Shown here: positions 53,331 to 62,793 of the stretch, in pieces
Position numbering within the stretch: position 1 is the first letter of the stretch
How the letters are laid out: every line of letters starts with the position of its first letter
Assembly (NCBI RefSeq): GCF_030929605.1
Contig: NZ_JAVFVS010000015.1
Location: 1-63,987, forward strand
Length of the DNA stretch: 63,987 bases
Direction: 5' to 3'
From: Flavobacterium sp. LHD-80
Lineage (GTDB): Bacteria; Bacteroidota; Bacteroidia; Flavobacteriales; Flavobacteriaceae
The notes under the pieces: model-generated
Database searches by the model: none
Told to the model about the DNA's origin: nothing
The model's input: the letters and a program-made list of their open reading frames with translations, nothing else
Program-made: the position numbers and the translations under genes

Positions 53331-55711
53331 CTATTTTAAATCGACCGTCACTTTTTCAATTTTTCCTGTAAACTCAAAAGGCATTTTGTAATTCCAATCA
53401 ACAGGAGAACCAACATCTTTTCCGATGTCTAATCCTTCAACTATTGAAAACTGAACTGGAACTGTTTTTTCTAATCTGCCTTCTGCTATTTTTTTTCCAT
53501 TCGCACTCATGCTGATCTTGCCTCCTTTTCCTAAACCTCCCCCATCATATAGAAAATCAACAACAAGTTTAGTCTTGCCTTTTGGCAATGCTTCTTTTGC
53601 ATTAAAATATATCCAGTCTAAAGCGAGATAATTGTATACAAAAACCGGTTTACTATTTTTTAGATACAATCCATATCCAGCCTGCATTCCTCCATGAGTT
53701 ATAATCATACCATTAGTATTAGTATTAGTATTAGTATTAGTATTAGAATCTGATAATTCTAATTCAGCCGTAATAGTCCAGGATTTATTAAGCATCGGTG
53801 GCGCAGCTGCATCTGGCAGACCAAATGTTCCTGGGTAATAGGTCATTGTTTTACGCTTTCCTATTAAACTTGGCCTACCCATTAGTTCAGCGTTAAATCT
53901 AGGATTTGAACCACGCCAATCTAATGGCAATACATTATATTTGGAAGCCTCTATCCACCACAAATCCTGCATTTGTCGAAGTTTGTCAGGGTTTTGTGCT
54001 GCTAAATCATTTGCTTGTGTAAAGTCATCATCTATATTATAAAGTTCCCATTTCTGTATATCTGGATCAAATGCTCCACGTTCAGCTACCCATGGAGGAA
54101 AAGATAATGCTGATGCCATCCATCCATTACTATAAATTCCTCTATTCACCCCTAATTCAAAATATTGTGTATTATGACGTTCTTTCGCTTTTGCATCGTT
54201 AAATGTATAAGCAAAACTAATTCCTTCAATTGGTTTTTGTTGTATGCCATTAAGTTCAGTTGGAGCTGTTATACCTACTGCTTCATAAATTGTAGGTACA
54301 ACATCAATTACATGCGTAAACTGACTTCTTAGTCCTCCTTTATCCTTTATTTTTGCTGGCCAATCAATAATCATTGGATTACGAGTACCTCCAAAATGAC
54401 TTGCAACTTGTTTTGTCCATTGAAAAGGTGAATTCATTGCCCATGCCCATGCAGATGGAAAATGATTATAGTGTTTAGGACCTCCTAATTCATCAATTAC
54501 TTTTATGTTATCTTGCCATTTTTCAGGATGTCCGTTAAAAAAGAGTATTTCATTAACAGATCCTTCAATACCACCTTCTGCACTAGAACCATTATCTCCG
54601 ACAATATATATAGTTATTGTATTATCCGCATCTGGTAATTTTTTAATTGCATCTGTGATTCTTCCCATCTGATCATCAGCAAATGAACCATAAGCAGCAA
54701 AAACTTCCATCATATGGGAATAAAGACGTTTCTGATCAGCATTCAAAGATTCCCATGCTGGTAAACTTGCTGGTCTTGGAGTCAGTTTTGCATTTGCAGG
54801 AATTACACCTAATTTCTTTTGACATTCAAATGTTTGTTCTCTATAAAGATCCCATCCCATGTCAAATTTTCCTTTAAACTTTTCAATCCATTCTTTTGGA
54901 GCATGATGTGGTGCATGTGTAGCACCAGGCGCAACATATAAAAAGAATGGTTTATCTGGCGCAATACTTTTTGTTTTTTGTACCCATGAAATTGCTTTAT
55001 CTGCCAAATCTGTAGTCATATAATAATTTGGATCTGTAGATGCTGTGACAAGATTCCGATTTCCATATAATACAGGGTTCCAATGGTTCATATCACCACC
55101 ATTAAAACCATAAAAATAATCAAAACCTAAACCATTTGCCCAATGATCAAAAGGACCAACATCACTTGTCTCCCAAGTAGGTGTATTGTGATTTTTACCA
55201 ATCCAAGCTGTAGCATATCCATTTTGGCGAAGAACTTCTCCAATAGTACCGCAACTTTTGGGAAGAATACATGTATATCCTTCATATCCTGTAGCTGCTT
55301 CGGTAATACCCGCAAAAGCAGCAGAATGGTGGTTGCGTCCCGTTATTAATGATGCTCGTGTAGGACTACATAATGCAGTTGTATGAAAACGATTATAACG
55401 TAATCCCTCAGAAGCATGTCTATCCATTGTTGGTGAAGGAACTCCACCTCCAAAAGTGCTAAATTGTCCAAAACCAGCATCATCAAGTAATATTATCACA
55501 ATATTCGGTGCCCCTTTAGGTGGTTGAACCGGTTGAGGAAATTGCGCTGGATCTGAATCTAAATAAGTCCTACCTACATGACCGTTAAAATGAAAATCCG
55601 CTTGTGGTAATATTTGAAATGTTCCTTTTTTTTCCTTTTCTTGTGACAGAACAAAATTTATTGAAAGTATTCCAAAAAAAAGATTTTTTTTTTACACGTA
55701 GAAGTATTCAT
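53331..55711 (-). CDS. Type I arylsulfatase with a frameshift in the signal peptide
   Basis: The uninterrupted part (53,331-55,499, 722 codons) begins inside the first sulfatase motif (ILLDDAGFG). It contains CSPTRASLITGRNH with the formylglycine Cys, GKNHNTP, IYIVGDNGSSAEG and the C-terminal beta appendage, so the enzyme core is complete. The same frame continues upstream through VGRTYLDSDPAQFPQP and ILSINFVLSQEKEKK. The natural start MNTSTCKKK at 55,711 is out of frame by one base in an A10 run (55,684-55,693). One extra A restores a perfect signal peptide. Without it, only an unexported protein from the internal ATG would be made. It could be phase-variable, newly broken, or a sequencing error. 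Confidence 0.85.
53712..53741 (-). repeat. Hexanucleotide microsatellite in the sulfatase gene
   Basis: Five perfect ATTAGT units (+ strand) encode an Asn-Thr run (SNTNTNTNTNTNG) in a surface loop of the C-terminal beta appendage. The 6-bp unit preserves the frame, so slippage changes only loop length. Confidence 0.9.
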
Positions 55712-56144
55712 AGTTTAAAATTTATGTTAGTAACAAATCTTTATAATATAAAATTAACGTAACACTTTTAAAATTAATTAATTATTTCCCATTTAATAGG
55801 TTTCAAATCATAAAATGCAACCTATTTATTTGGTCATAACTCTTAAAACGATCTCGTCGATTTTATTTCACTATGTAAATACTGATTCTTAAGTTCTTCG
55901 AATCAATATCCCAGTAAATACATATATTACGAAAATTTAATTCAATTACTTCGAACCAAAAAGAACCTCCAAAATCATATGACTTAAAAGGTTTCTAAAT
56001 TATGGTGGTCCTTTCTAACCATTTTTTACACGATCTGAAGAGATTAGCAGTAAAGTAAATACAATAGTTTTTTAAACTTATGATTTTAAATTCGCTTTAC
56101 TAAAAAGAAAAATTTGCTTTTCATGTATTAGTATTAGAAATCAA
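55712..56144. other. Intergenic between two sulfatase genes
   Basis: AT-rich spacer of about 430 bp. No gene or strong terminator was seen. It probably carries the promoter of the frameshifted sulfatase gene. Confidence 0.5.
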
Positions 56145-58520
56145 CTATTTTAAATCTACTATAACTTTTTCAATTGTACCGTTAAATTTAAAGGGAGGTT
56201 TATAATCGAATGTTACCGGCTGCCCACTATCTTCTCCAATTCCAAAAGTATCTGCTCCAAAACGAGCAAATACAGTTGCCTCCATTTTTTCCCTGCCAGC
56301 CTCTTGTCCGTTAACTTTAAGGATTAGCTCAGCTCCTTTACCCATACCACCGCCTGCATACACAAAATCCAGAGTTATAATGCCAGGCTCTTTATCTATT
56401 GCTTTTTGAGATTTAATAATAGTATGTTTGCCGTAATAATTATAGTCAAAAATAGGGATGCCATCTTTTACATAAAGAGTAACACCTGCTGAAACTCCTC
56501 CCGCAGCAATAATGACCCCATTTGTATTCTGGCCGTTTCCTGTCACATCAGCTGTGATTGTCCAGCTGCGGTTTTTAATGGCAGGCGAAGCAGTCTCCGG
56601 AAGACGTGTGGCACCAGGATAGTATACAAAATGCGTTATTTTAGGGTCAACTCCAGGAGGCAACGGTTTAGGAATTAAAGCTCTGGCTACACCACGGTCA
56701 TCTAATGGATAAACATGATATTTTACAGCAGCCTCGTCAAATTTTTTCTTCATCTCAGCCAATTTTGATGGCAACTTAGCCGCAAGGTCATTTGCTTCTG
56801 AAAAATCTGAGTTTAGGTTATAAAGCTCCCATTTATCATTATCCCAATTTCCAGGCGCTACATCTTGCCTCCATGGCAAAGTGTGCTGCGCATTGGCTTT
56901 CCATCCATCTTCATAAATCGAACGATTGCTTAGAATTTCAAAATATTGTTCTGTTCTTCCTTTATATGAATTGTCAGTAAAAGTTGACACAAATGATTTA
57001 CCCTCCAAAGGAATCTGTTTTATGCCGTTTACATATTCAGGCATAGTAACATGCGCCACTTCATATACGGTTGGTGCAATATCTATCAAATGTAAAAAAG
57101 CATCTCTCGGGGTATCATCATGTTTGATACGCGCCGGCCAGCTTACTACCATTGGATTTCTCGAACCGCCTAAATGAGATGCAACCTGTTTAACCCATTG
57201 AAAAGGGGTATTTCCTGCCCAAGCCCATCCCACTGGATAATGAGGTTCTGTTTCAGGGCCGCCGAGCTTGTCTAGATCTTTAATTATATCGTCTAAACTG
57301 GCATTCATACCCGATAGGCTTTTTATTTCATCCATTGTCCCATCTGGCCCGCCTTCAGAAGAAGCTCCATTATCTCCCACTATATAAATCACTAAAGTAT
57401 TTTCTGCATCTGGAAGCTCTTTTATAGCATCTAACAGTCTTCCGACTTCATGGTCTGTAAAAGCAAAATAACCTGCGTAATTTTCAAATAATGCATTATA
57501 AACCTTTTTCTGTTTATCATTTAATGTCTCCCATGCCGGAACCCAGTCAGGTTTTGGCGTCAGTTTTGTATCTGGTGGGATAATCCCCATCTTTTTTTGA
57601 TTCTCAAAAACCTGTTCTCTATACTTCTCCCATCCCATATCAAATTTCCCTTTGAATTGATCTCGCCATTCTTTGGTAACATGATGTGGGGCATGCATCC
57701 CGCCAGGAGCGAAATACATAAAAAAGGGTTTGTTTGGTGCTACAGATTTAGAATATTTCATTTTAGAAATAGCACGATCTGTCATATCAGTGAGCAGATG
57801 ATATCCTTCTTCCGGTGATTTATTAGGTTCTACCGGCAGTGTATTTTCAAATATTACAGGATAATATTGATGCGCTTCACCCGCATTAAAACCATAGAAA
57901 TAATCAAATCCTAACCCAGTCGGCCAGCGGTCAAAAGGGCCAGCAACACTGGTTTCCCAATCTGGTGTATTATGATTTTTCCCATACCACCATATCGAAT
58001 AGCCATTATCCTTTAAAACTTCTCCCATTGTTGCGGTTGATTTTGGAATCATAGTAGAGTAATTAGGGAATCCTGTAGCCCATTCCATCAAAAAGCCATT
58101 TCCGGCATCATGATGATTTCTACCCGTTAGCAAAGCAGCTCTTGAGGGGCCGCATATTGCTGTGGTATGAAATCTATTATATTTAATACCCTGAGAGGCT
58201 AGTTTATCAAGATTTGGAGTGGGTATTAATCCTCCGAAAGTCGAAGTCTGCCCAAAGCCAACATCATCGAGTAATACAATAATTACATTTGGTGCCTCGG
58301 CAGCCGCTTTTGGAATTTCAGGCCAAGCTGCAGTTGACTCCTTATATGTTTTTCCAATTTTTCCTTTAAAAACTGGATCTGAATAGGGGAGTTTATTCTG
58401 TATATTTTTACTGTCTTTTTCTTGAGCCCAAACCCCACTTGTACTAATAATTATAAACATAATAAATAAAACTACTCTGAACTGATTCAGGTACAATATA
58501 TCTGAAATATCCTTTTTCAT
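56145..58520 (-). CDS. Secreted type I arylsulfatase (791 aa)
   Basis: A signal peptide (about 1-33, ending VWAQ) precedes LLDDVGFGQTSTFGG (Asp85-Asp86), the formylglycine motif CGPSRAALLTGRNH with Cys123, WYGKNHNTPDWE, IYIVGDNGASSEGG and the C-terminal beta appendage (GVIIAAGGVSAGVTLYVKDG). It is closest in the window to the 53,331 sulfatase. Both share KNHNTP.WET instead of the KWHNTP of the left-hand copies, so these two form a separate subgroup. The 430-bp gap means they may be separate transcripts. Confidence 0.92.
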   Translation of the reverse strand: MKKDISDILYLNQFRVVLFIMFIIISTSGVWAQEKDSKNIQNKLPYSDPVFKGKIGKTYKESTAAWPEIPKAAAEAPNVIIVLLDDVGFGQTSTFGGLIPTPNLDKLASQGIKYNRFHTTAICGPSRAALLTGRNHHDAGNGFLMEWATGFPNYSTMIPKSTATMGEVLKDNGYSIWWYGKNHNTPDWETSVAGPFDRWPTGLGFDYFYGFNAGEAHQYYPVIFENTLPVEPNKSPEEGYHLLTDMTDRAISKMKYSKSVAPNKPFFMYFAPGGMHAPHHVTKEWRDQFKGKFDMGWEKYREQVFENQKKMGIIPPDTKLTPKPDWVPAWETLNDKQKKVYNALFENYAGYFAFTDHEVGRLLDAIKELPDAENTLVIYIVGDNGASSEGGPDGTMDEIKSLSGMNASLDDIIKDLDKLGGPETEPHYPVGWAWAGNTPFQWVKQVASHLGGSRNPMVVSWPARIKHDDTPRDAFLHLIDIAPTVYEVAHVTMPEYVNGIKQIPLEGKSFVSTFTDNSYKGRTEQYFEILSNRSIYEDGWKANAQHTLPWRQDVAPGNWDNDKWELYNLNSDFSEANDLAAKLPSKLAEMKKKFDEAAVKYHVYPLDDRGVARALIPKPLPPGVDPKITHFVYYPGATRLPETASPAIKNRSWTITADVTGNGQNTNGVIIAAGGVSAGVTLYVKDGIPIFDYNYYGKHTIIKSQKAIDKEPGIITLDFVYAGGGMGKGAELILKVNGQEAGREKMEATVFARFGADTFGIGEDSGQPVTFDYKPPFKFNGTIEKVIVDLK

Positions 58521-59023
58521 ATCTTACTGGTTTTGATAAATTTAAGAATTAATTTGAGAATAAAACGTATTCTAAACTAAATATTTTAACAAGCTTTTTC
58601 TTTGCAGGCATTCATGCGCTTCGTTTAAAATTTAAATAAATTAAATATTTGAATGTTAAAATTTTGTGGACTCAAAATTTGGATATACAAACAAAAAGTA
58701 GAGTAAAGGGTAAATTAATCTGTTCTAACTTAGTTCTCAGTTTTTGTTTGTATAACAAGCTTACACATTTAGAAAATCAAGAAAACGAATCGAAATTTTG
58801 TTTTCACAATTATGAGACCAATTCAGAATCAGAAACAATTACGCAAAATCTTTTGAAGGATTTAAAACTAAAATTTTAGCAAAAGTAACAGCATTAACAT
58901 TGGTTCAGTATATTAATAAATTCATTTTTAAAATACAAGTAAACAATATTAAAAATCAAATCATTTAATTACACCCAACGGGTTCATTTAAAATATATTT
59001 GCTACATTTACAATGTAATGATT

Positions 59024-59139
59024 TAATACGTTGCAAGTTAAGTGACCCTATAGATGACCCTAGCTTTAGTAATATATTGTAACCCCTTGTATTTACTGGG
59101 ATTGGCATAAAATCAGCAGAGCCTCTTTCTCCGCTGAAA
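59024..59139 (+). repeat. Attachment-site-like direct repeat B
   Basis: The partner of repeat A, 19.9 kb away in the same orientation, with the identical 27-bp block at 59,035-59,061. It ends in an 18-bp sequence (59,122-59,139, CCTCTTTCTCCGCTGAAA) identical to the 3' end and flank of the tRNA-Ser gene at 59,347-59,364. That is expected for a tRNA-integrase att core. Confidence 0.7.
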
Positions 59140-59142
59140 ATT

Positions 59143-59177
59143 GAAACCCTTAACTTTTGTTGAGGGTTTCTTTTTTT
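59143..59177 (+). terminator. Terminator beyond repeat B
   Basis: A 12-bp stem (GAAACCCTTAAC with GTTGAGGGTTTC, one G-T pair) runs into a T tract. Confidence 0.8.
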
Positions 59178-59233
59178 ATATTATTTTCTTTGTAAATAGT
59201 TTCAAAAAAGTTTTTACAATCGAAAAAACAACT

Positions 59234-59241
59234 TATATTTG
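59234..59241 (+). promoter_or_regulatory. -7 box of the tRNA-Ser promoter
   Basis: TATATTTG matches the Bacteroidota -7 consensus and lies 33 bp before the tRNA. A T-rich stretch about 23 bp upstream occupies the -33 position. Confidence 0.65.
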
Positions 59242-59273
59242 CACTCGCAATCAGAAAATGATAGCAACATACT

Positions 59274-59358
59274 GGAGAAATGGCAGAGCGGTCGAATGCG
59301 GCAGTCTTGAAAACTGTTGACTGTAACAGGTCCGGGGGTTCGAATCCCTCTTTCTCCG
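59274..59358 (+). tRNA. tRNA-Ser(UGA)
   Basis: The acceptor stem GGAGAAA/TTTCTCC is followed by discriminator G. The anticodon stem GCAGT/ACTGT encloses the loop CTTGAAA with anticodon TGA. A long variable arm follows, then the T arm GGGGG-TTCGAAT-CCCTC. The 85-nt length and the extra arm are typical of serine tRNAs. CCA is not encoded. Confidence 0.95.
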
Positions 59359-59361
59359 CTG

Positions 59362-59387
59362 AAAGCACCTCATTGAGGTGCTTTTTT
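59362..59387 (+). terminator. Terminator of the tRNA-Ser transcript
   Basis: An AAAGCACCTCA...TGAGGTGCTTTTTT hairpin with a T tract lies directly after the tRNA. Confidence 0.85.
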
Positions 59388-59877
59388 CATTTCAGTACTT
59401 TCGTCAACCTAGAATGCTATTTATTATAAAGCATTTAAGAGCCGTTTTAATTTAAATTGACCAGAAACATCTTCATTTGAACTTTAAAGACGACGTGTTA
59501 TCTATTAATTAATCTAGCAATGTATTGCATCCTTATCAGCATACTAAAATGATTAATAAACCATTTATCTAATCGGCATTTTAAACATGCTCAAAAAAAG
59601 AAATACAAAAAAAGATTCTAGCTTAAAGACAACATAAAAAATCAAAAAAATAAAGTAGCTATTTATCCCTAAATTTACACAGGAAGCAAATATGCAAAAT
59701 TTTCAAGCTCTAAATATACTTCTTCTAAAAAAATGAGATAAAATACATTATTAAGAAAATACATAAAATTAATCTTAAGAATTATATTTTTACATTTTTA
59801 TAAGTAAATTCGTAATTTATTTAAAATCTTACTTAATATTGATTTTATCTCTAACAATTCTAAAACAATTACTCCAA
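59388..59877. other. Intergenic before the restriction-modification locus
   Basis: Very AT-rich, with no gene seen. The promoter of the nuclease genes must lie here. Confidence 0.5.
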
Positions 59878-60786
59878 ATGACTAACCATCAAATAGTATA
59901 TATACAACAAAATATAACAGAAATAAACCAAGTCAATTTCAACCTAAATAAAGAAGGAATAACATTATTTGGTTCAACAACCAATTTAAAAACCTTTTTA
60001 AAAGGCTATTTCATTACAAGATTGAATGAGACTCAATTCTACAATCAGCTTATAAAAGATTTTACAGAAAGAAATTTTGTAAAAGCCAAAATAATCGAAA
60101 TTGCAAATCACTATTCAATCGCAAAATCAGATCTTCAATCTTTTTATGATGAAGTATTACAAAGCAACTTGATTAAAGAAATAGATAAAGAGGAATTCAT
60201 CAATAATTCGTTAAGTTTCATCCAAAAAAGTGTTTCAAATCAGCATCAATTTGGATACACAAAAACATCTCTAAAAAAAATTTTAGAGAAACAATTTGAT
60301 TTCATTTTCTCAAACGGATTTCCTACTAATCTATTGAATATTAATACGGGAATAATGACCGCAAATGCTGGAGATAGTGCACAATTTTTATTTTTGGCAC
60401 GTGCAATTCTTGCAGGATACAACTGCTCAAATGTTGATGTTCGATCCAGCAGATATGATGCTGTAGTCGATTTCAATAACATTTTATTGCGACTTCAAAT
60501 TAAAGGAGTTTCAAGCAGTAATGCTATAAGTTTTAAAGACAGAGATCGTGGCGGACAAGGAATTGATCATACACATATAACAAATAAAGGAAAAAGAATT
60601 ACCTCTGCAGATTGCGACATTTATGTTGCTGTTGATAAAGAAATTGGCATTTGTTATTTGATACCTATGAGCTATGTAGATAGTCTAGAAGAACACCAAA
60701 TCACCAGCATTAATCTAAATACCTTAAAACAATATAAAGAGAACTGGAATATTATAGCGGAAGTTGCCGAAACCAGAAGAATATGA
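59878..60786 (+). CDS. PD-(D/E)XK-like nuclease of a restriction-modification locus
   Basis: I preferred the ATG at 59,878 (MTNHQIVYIQQ) over the frame start at 59,839. The N-terminal 130 residues are helical and unrecognised. The C-terminal part contains SRYDAVVDFNNILLRLQIKGV, then SADCDIYVAVDKEIGICYLIP. This matches the layout of the PDDEXK_5 group (intron- and restriction-associated endonucleases): a catalytic Asp, a Q-x-K pair, and a YLIP tail. The stop overlaps the next start (ATGA), so the two are coupled. It may be a nuclease subunit or a partner of the second nuclease. Confidence 0.7.
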   Translation: MTNHQIVYIQQNITEINQVNFNLNKEGITLFGSTTNLKTFLKGYFITRLNETQFYNQLIKDFTERNFVKAKIIEIANHYSIAKSDLQSFYDEVLQSNLIKEIDKEEFINNSLSFIQKSVSNQHQFGYTKTSLKKILEKQFDFIFSNGFPTNLLNINTGIMTANAGDSAQFLFLARAILAGYNCSNVDVRSSRYDAVVDFNNILLRLQIKGVSSSNAISFKDRDRGGQGIDHTHITNKGKRITSADCDIYVAVDKEIGICYLIPMSYVDSLEEHQITSINLNTLKQYKENWNIIAEVAETRRI

Positions 60787-61538
60787 AACTAGATCATCAA
60801 AAAAGATCAAATGGAGATTATTATTTTGTCAATAATAAAAAGCCATTTAAAGGAATTGTAATTAATGAAGTCGATTTAAAAAATGTTTTAGATTTTGCAT
60901 ATGAGATGTGTTTTGGCAACGGTCATCATAGATCAACTAGAACTGGAGGCCAATACGGAAGAAAAAATGGAGAGAAGTTTTGTAACACTTTCCAAGGAAA
61001 ATTAGCTGAAGTTGTGCTTTACAATTATTTCAAATCAAAATCCGTAGTTTGCAATAAACCAGACTTTGGAATCTATGGCGAAGGGATTTGGGATGATACA
61101 GATTTAGAAATTCTCAATAAAAAAATCAATGTAAAATCGGCTGCATCACAATCTAATCTGTTATTACTTGAAACTAAAGATTGGACAAATAATGGACAAT
61201 ATATTCCAAATCTCAATAATAGCTCAGCAAATTTATATGATTATTTCATTCTTATAAGAGTTAACCCAGACATCAAAAAACTATTCCGAAGCAAAAAATT
61301 AATGTACAATGATGTTATTCCAAAAATTGATATTGAAAACATTATTTTCAAACAAACTTGGAGCTATGATATTGCAGGATATTGCACAACCAAGAATCTA
61401 ATACAAGCTATTGCTGACAATAATATATTACCTCAAAACTCCATTTTGAATGAATACACAAAAATGGACGCCGAAAACTATTATATACAATGTGGAGATA
61501 TGAAAGATATTGATGAACTTATAAAAAGTCTGCAATAA
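60783..61538 (+). CDS. Putative type II restriction endonuclease
   Basis: The 251 residues include a conserved-looking FQGKLAEVVLYNYFK helix. PDFGIYGEGIWDDTDLEI and INVKSAASQSNLLLLE follow, an arrangement of Asp and an x-V-K pair typical of a PD-(D/E)XK catalytic core. The specific family is not recognised. It overlaps the preceding gene by 4 bp and ends 10 bp from the convergent methyltransferase stop. Restriction activity is inferred from the fold pattern plus the linked methyltransferase. Its target would be that of the methyltransferase, which I cannot deduce. Confidence 0.7.
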   Translation: MKLDHQKRSNGDYYFVNNKKPFKGIVINEVDLKNVLDFAYEMCFGNGHHRSTRTGGQYGRKNGEKFCNTFQGKLAEVVLYNYFKSKSVVCNKPDFGIYGEGIWDDTDLEILNKKINVKSAASQSNLLLLETKDWTNNGQYIPNLNNSSANLYDYFILIRVNPDIKKLFRSKKLMYNDVIPKIDIENIIFKQTWSYDIAGYCTTKNLIQAIADNNILPQNSILNEYTKMDAENYYIQCGDMKDIDELIKSLQ

Positions 61539-61548
61539 TCAAAAATCA

Positions 61549-62520
61549 CTATTTTTTCGGTGATTTTGATTTCAAAACTTTCATTATATTCTTTGACACT
61601 GCTTCAATTACGGGCACACTTACAGAGTTTCCAGCTTGTTTATACAAATGAGAATTTGCTATTTTAGGAATTTTAAATGAGTCTGGAAAGCCTTGAAATC
61701 TTAAACATTCTCTCGGTGTTAATTTTCTGAATCCAAAATCTGTTTTTATTAAAGGAACATTGTGACCTCCAGTCCCCATATTAGCAGTCAAAGTAGGACA
61801 AACATTCGATTTGTTTTCTCTTACATATTGTCTTCTAAATTGATAAACTGTTTTATCCGAAGTCATTTCTTTTTGAAGCATATCAAACATATAACGATCT
61901 TCTTTATAATAAAAATCTTCTTCCACTTTTTCATTAATAACTAAATCTTTTATCGTTTTAGTCAATTTATCTTCTTTCGGAAATTCAAAAATGGCCTCTG
62001 CATTTTCAATTTTTTCTGTATCAAATGCAACTATAAAAATACGTTCTCTATTATGCGGAATATTTCCATAATCTTTAGTATTCAAAACTTTATACTGAAA
62101 AGAATATTTTCTATCACGCAACGATTTCTCAATAACCTTCATCGTATTTCCATGATCATGATTAACAAGATTCTTTACATTTTCTAGAAATACCACTGTA
62201 GGTCTCATGGTATCCACAAAATCTAATATTCTAAAAAAATGATTTCCTCTGTTGTCGTCAAAACCTTTTCTATAACCAGCAACCGAAAAAGGCTGACAAG
62301 GAAATCCGGCAGTCAATACATCAATTTTAGGAATTCCATCTAAATTAAGTTGCAATACATCACCTTCAATTAAATTATGTTTGAAGTTTTCTTTATAAGT
62401 TATACAAGCGTTTTTGTCATATTCATTTGCCCAAAGTAAATCAAAACCTGATTTTTTAAATCCTAAACAAATCCCTCCAATACCGGCATATAGACTTCCA
62501 ACAGTAAATTTATCGCTCAT
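61549..62520 (-). CDS. DNA (cytosine-5-)-methyltransferase
   Basis: The 323 residues carry the m5C methyltransferase motifs in order. Motif I is SLYAGIGGICLGF. Motif IV is AGFPCQPFSVAG with the catalytic Cys75. Motif VI is VFLENVKNL (about 112-120) and motif VIII is NRERIFIVAF. The target-recognition domain covers about 190-255. Motif IX is RKLTPRECLRFQGFP and motif X is YKQAGNSVSVPV. It transfers a methyl group from S-adenosylmethionine to C5 of cytosine, protecting host DNA from the linked nuclease. It is convergent with the nuclease gene pair, so the modification gene has its own promoter. Confidence 0.93.
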   Translation of the reverse strand: MSDKFTVGSLYAGIGGICLGFKKSGFDLLWANEYDKNACITYKENFKHNLIEGDVLQLNLDGIPKIDVLTAGFPCQPFSVAGYRKGFDDNRGNHFFRILDFVDTMRPTVVFLENVKNLVNHDHGNTMKVIEKSLRDRKYSFQYKVLNTKDYGNIPHNRERIFIVAFDTEKIENAEAIFEFPKEDKLTKTIKDLVINEKVEEDFYYKEDRYMFDMLQKEMTSDKTVYQFRRQYVRENKSNVCPTLTANMGTGGHNVPLIKTDFGFRKLTPRECLRFQGFPDSFKIPKIANSHLYKQAGNSVSVPVIEAVSKNIMKVLKSKSPKK

Positions 62521-62793
62521 TTTAATATATTGCTAATTATAGTATACGGCACTAATTGCACGTAATCATTTTTACAAAGATAACTATTCAAAATCGAAAA
62601 AAATATCACTTTTCAGAATTCAGATATAAATTAAACTAAAAAAAAATTAAGCTCAAAAAACCAAATTGTACTAAAAATTCACGCTTAAAAACGAAACAGA
62701 GAACAAGCGTAATCATCAAATTATCAATCGCTTATTTTTAATTTGTAATTTAGTATAAAAGAAACTCATTCTAAAACTTTAAATTTTAAAAAT

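Larger units (their letters stand above)
58521..59233. other. Intergenic with attachment-site-like repeat B
   Basis: No credible gene was seen. It contains repeat B (59,024-59,139) and a terminator (59,143-59,177). Confidence 0.6.

Noticed and set aside
58649..58879. 76-codon + strand ORF before repeat B
   Set aside because: There is no signal, domain or conserved-looking motif, and the composition matches translated AT-rich intergenic DNA.
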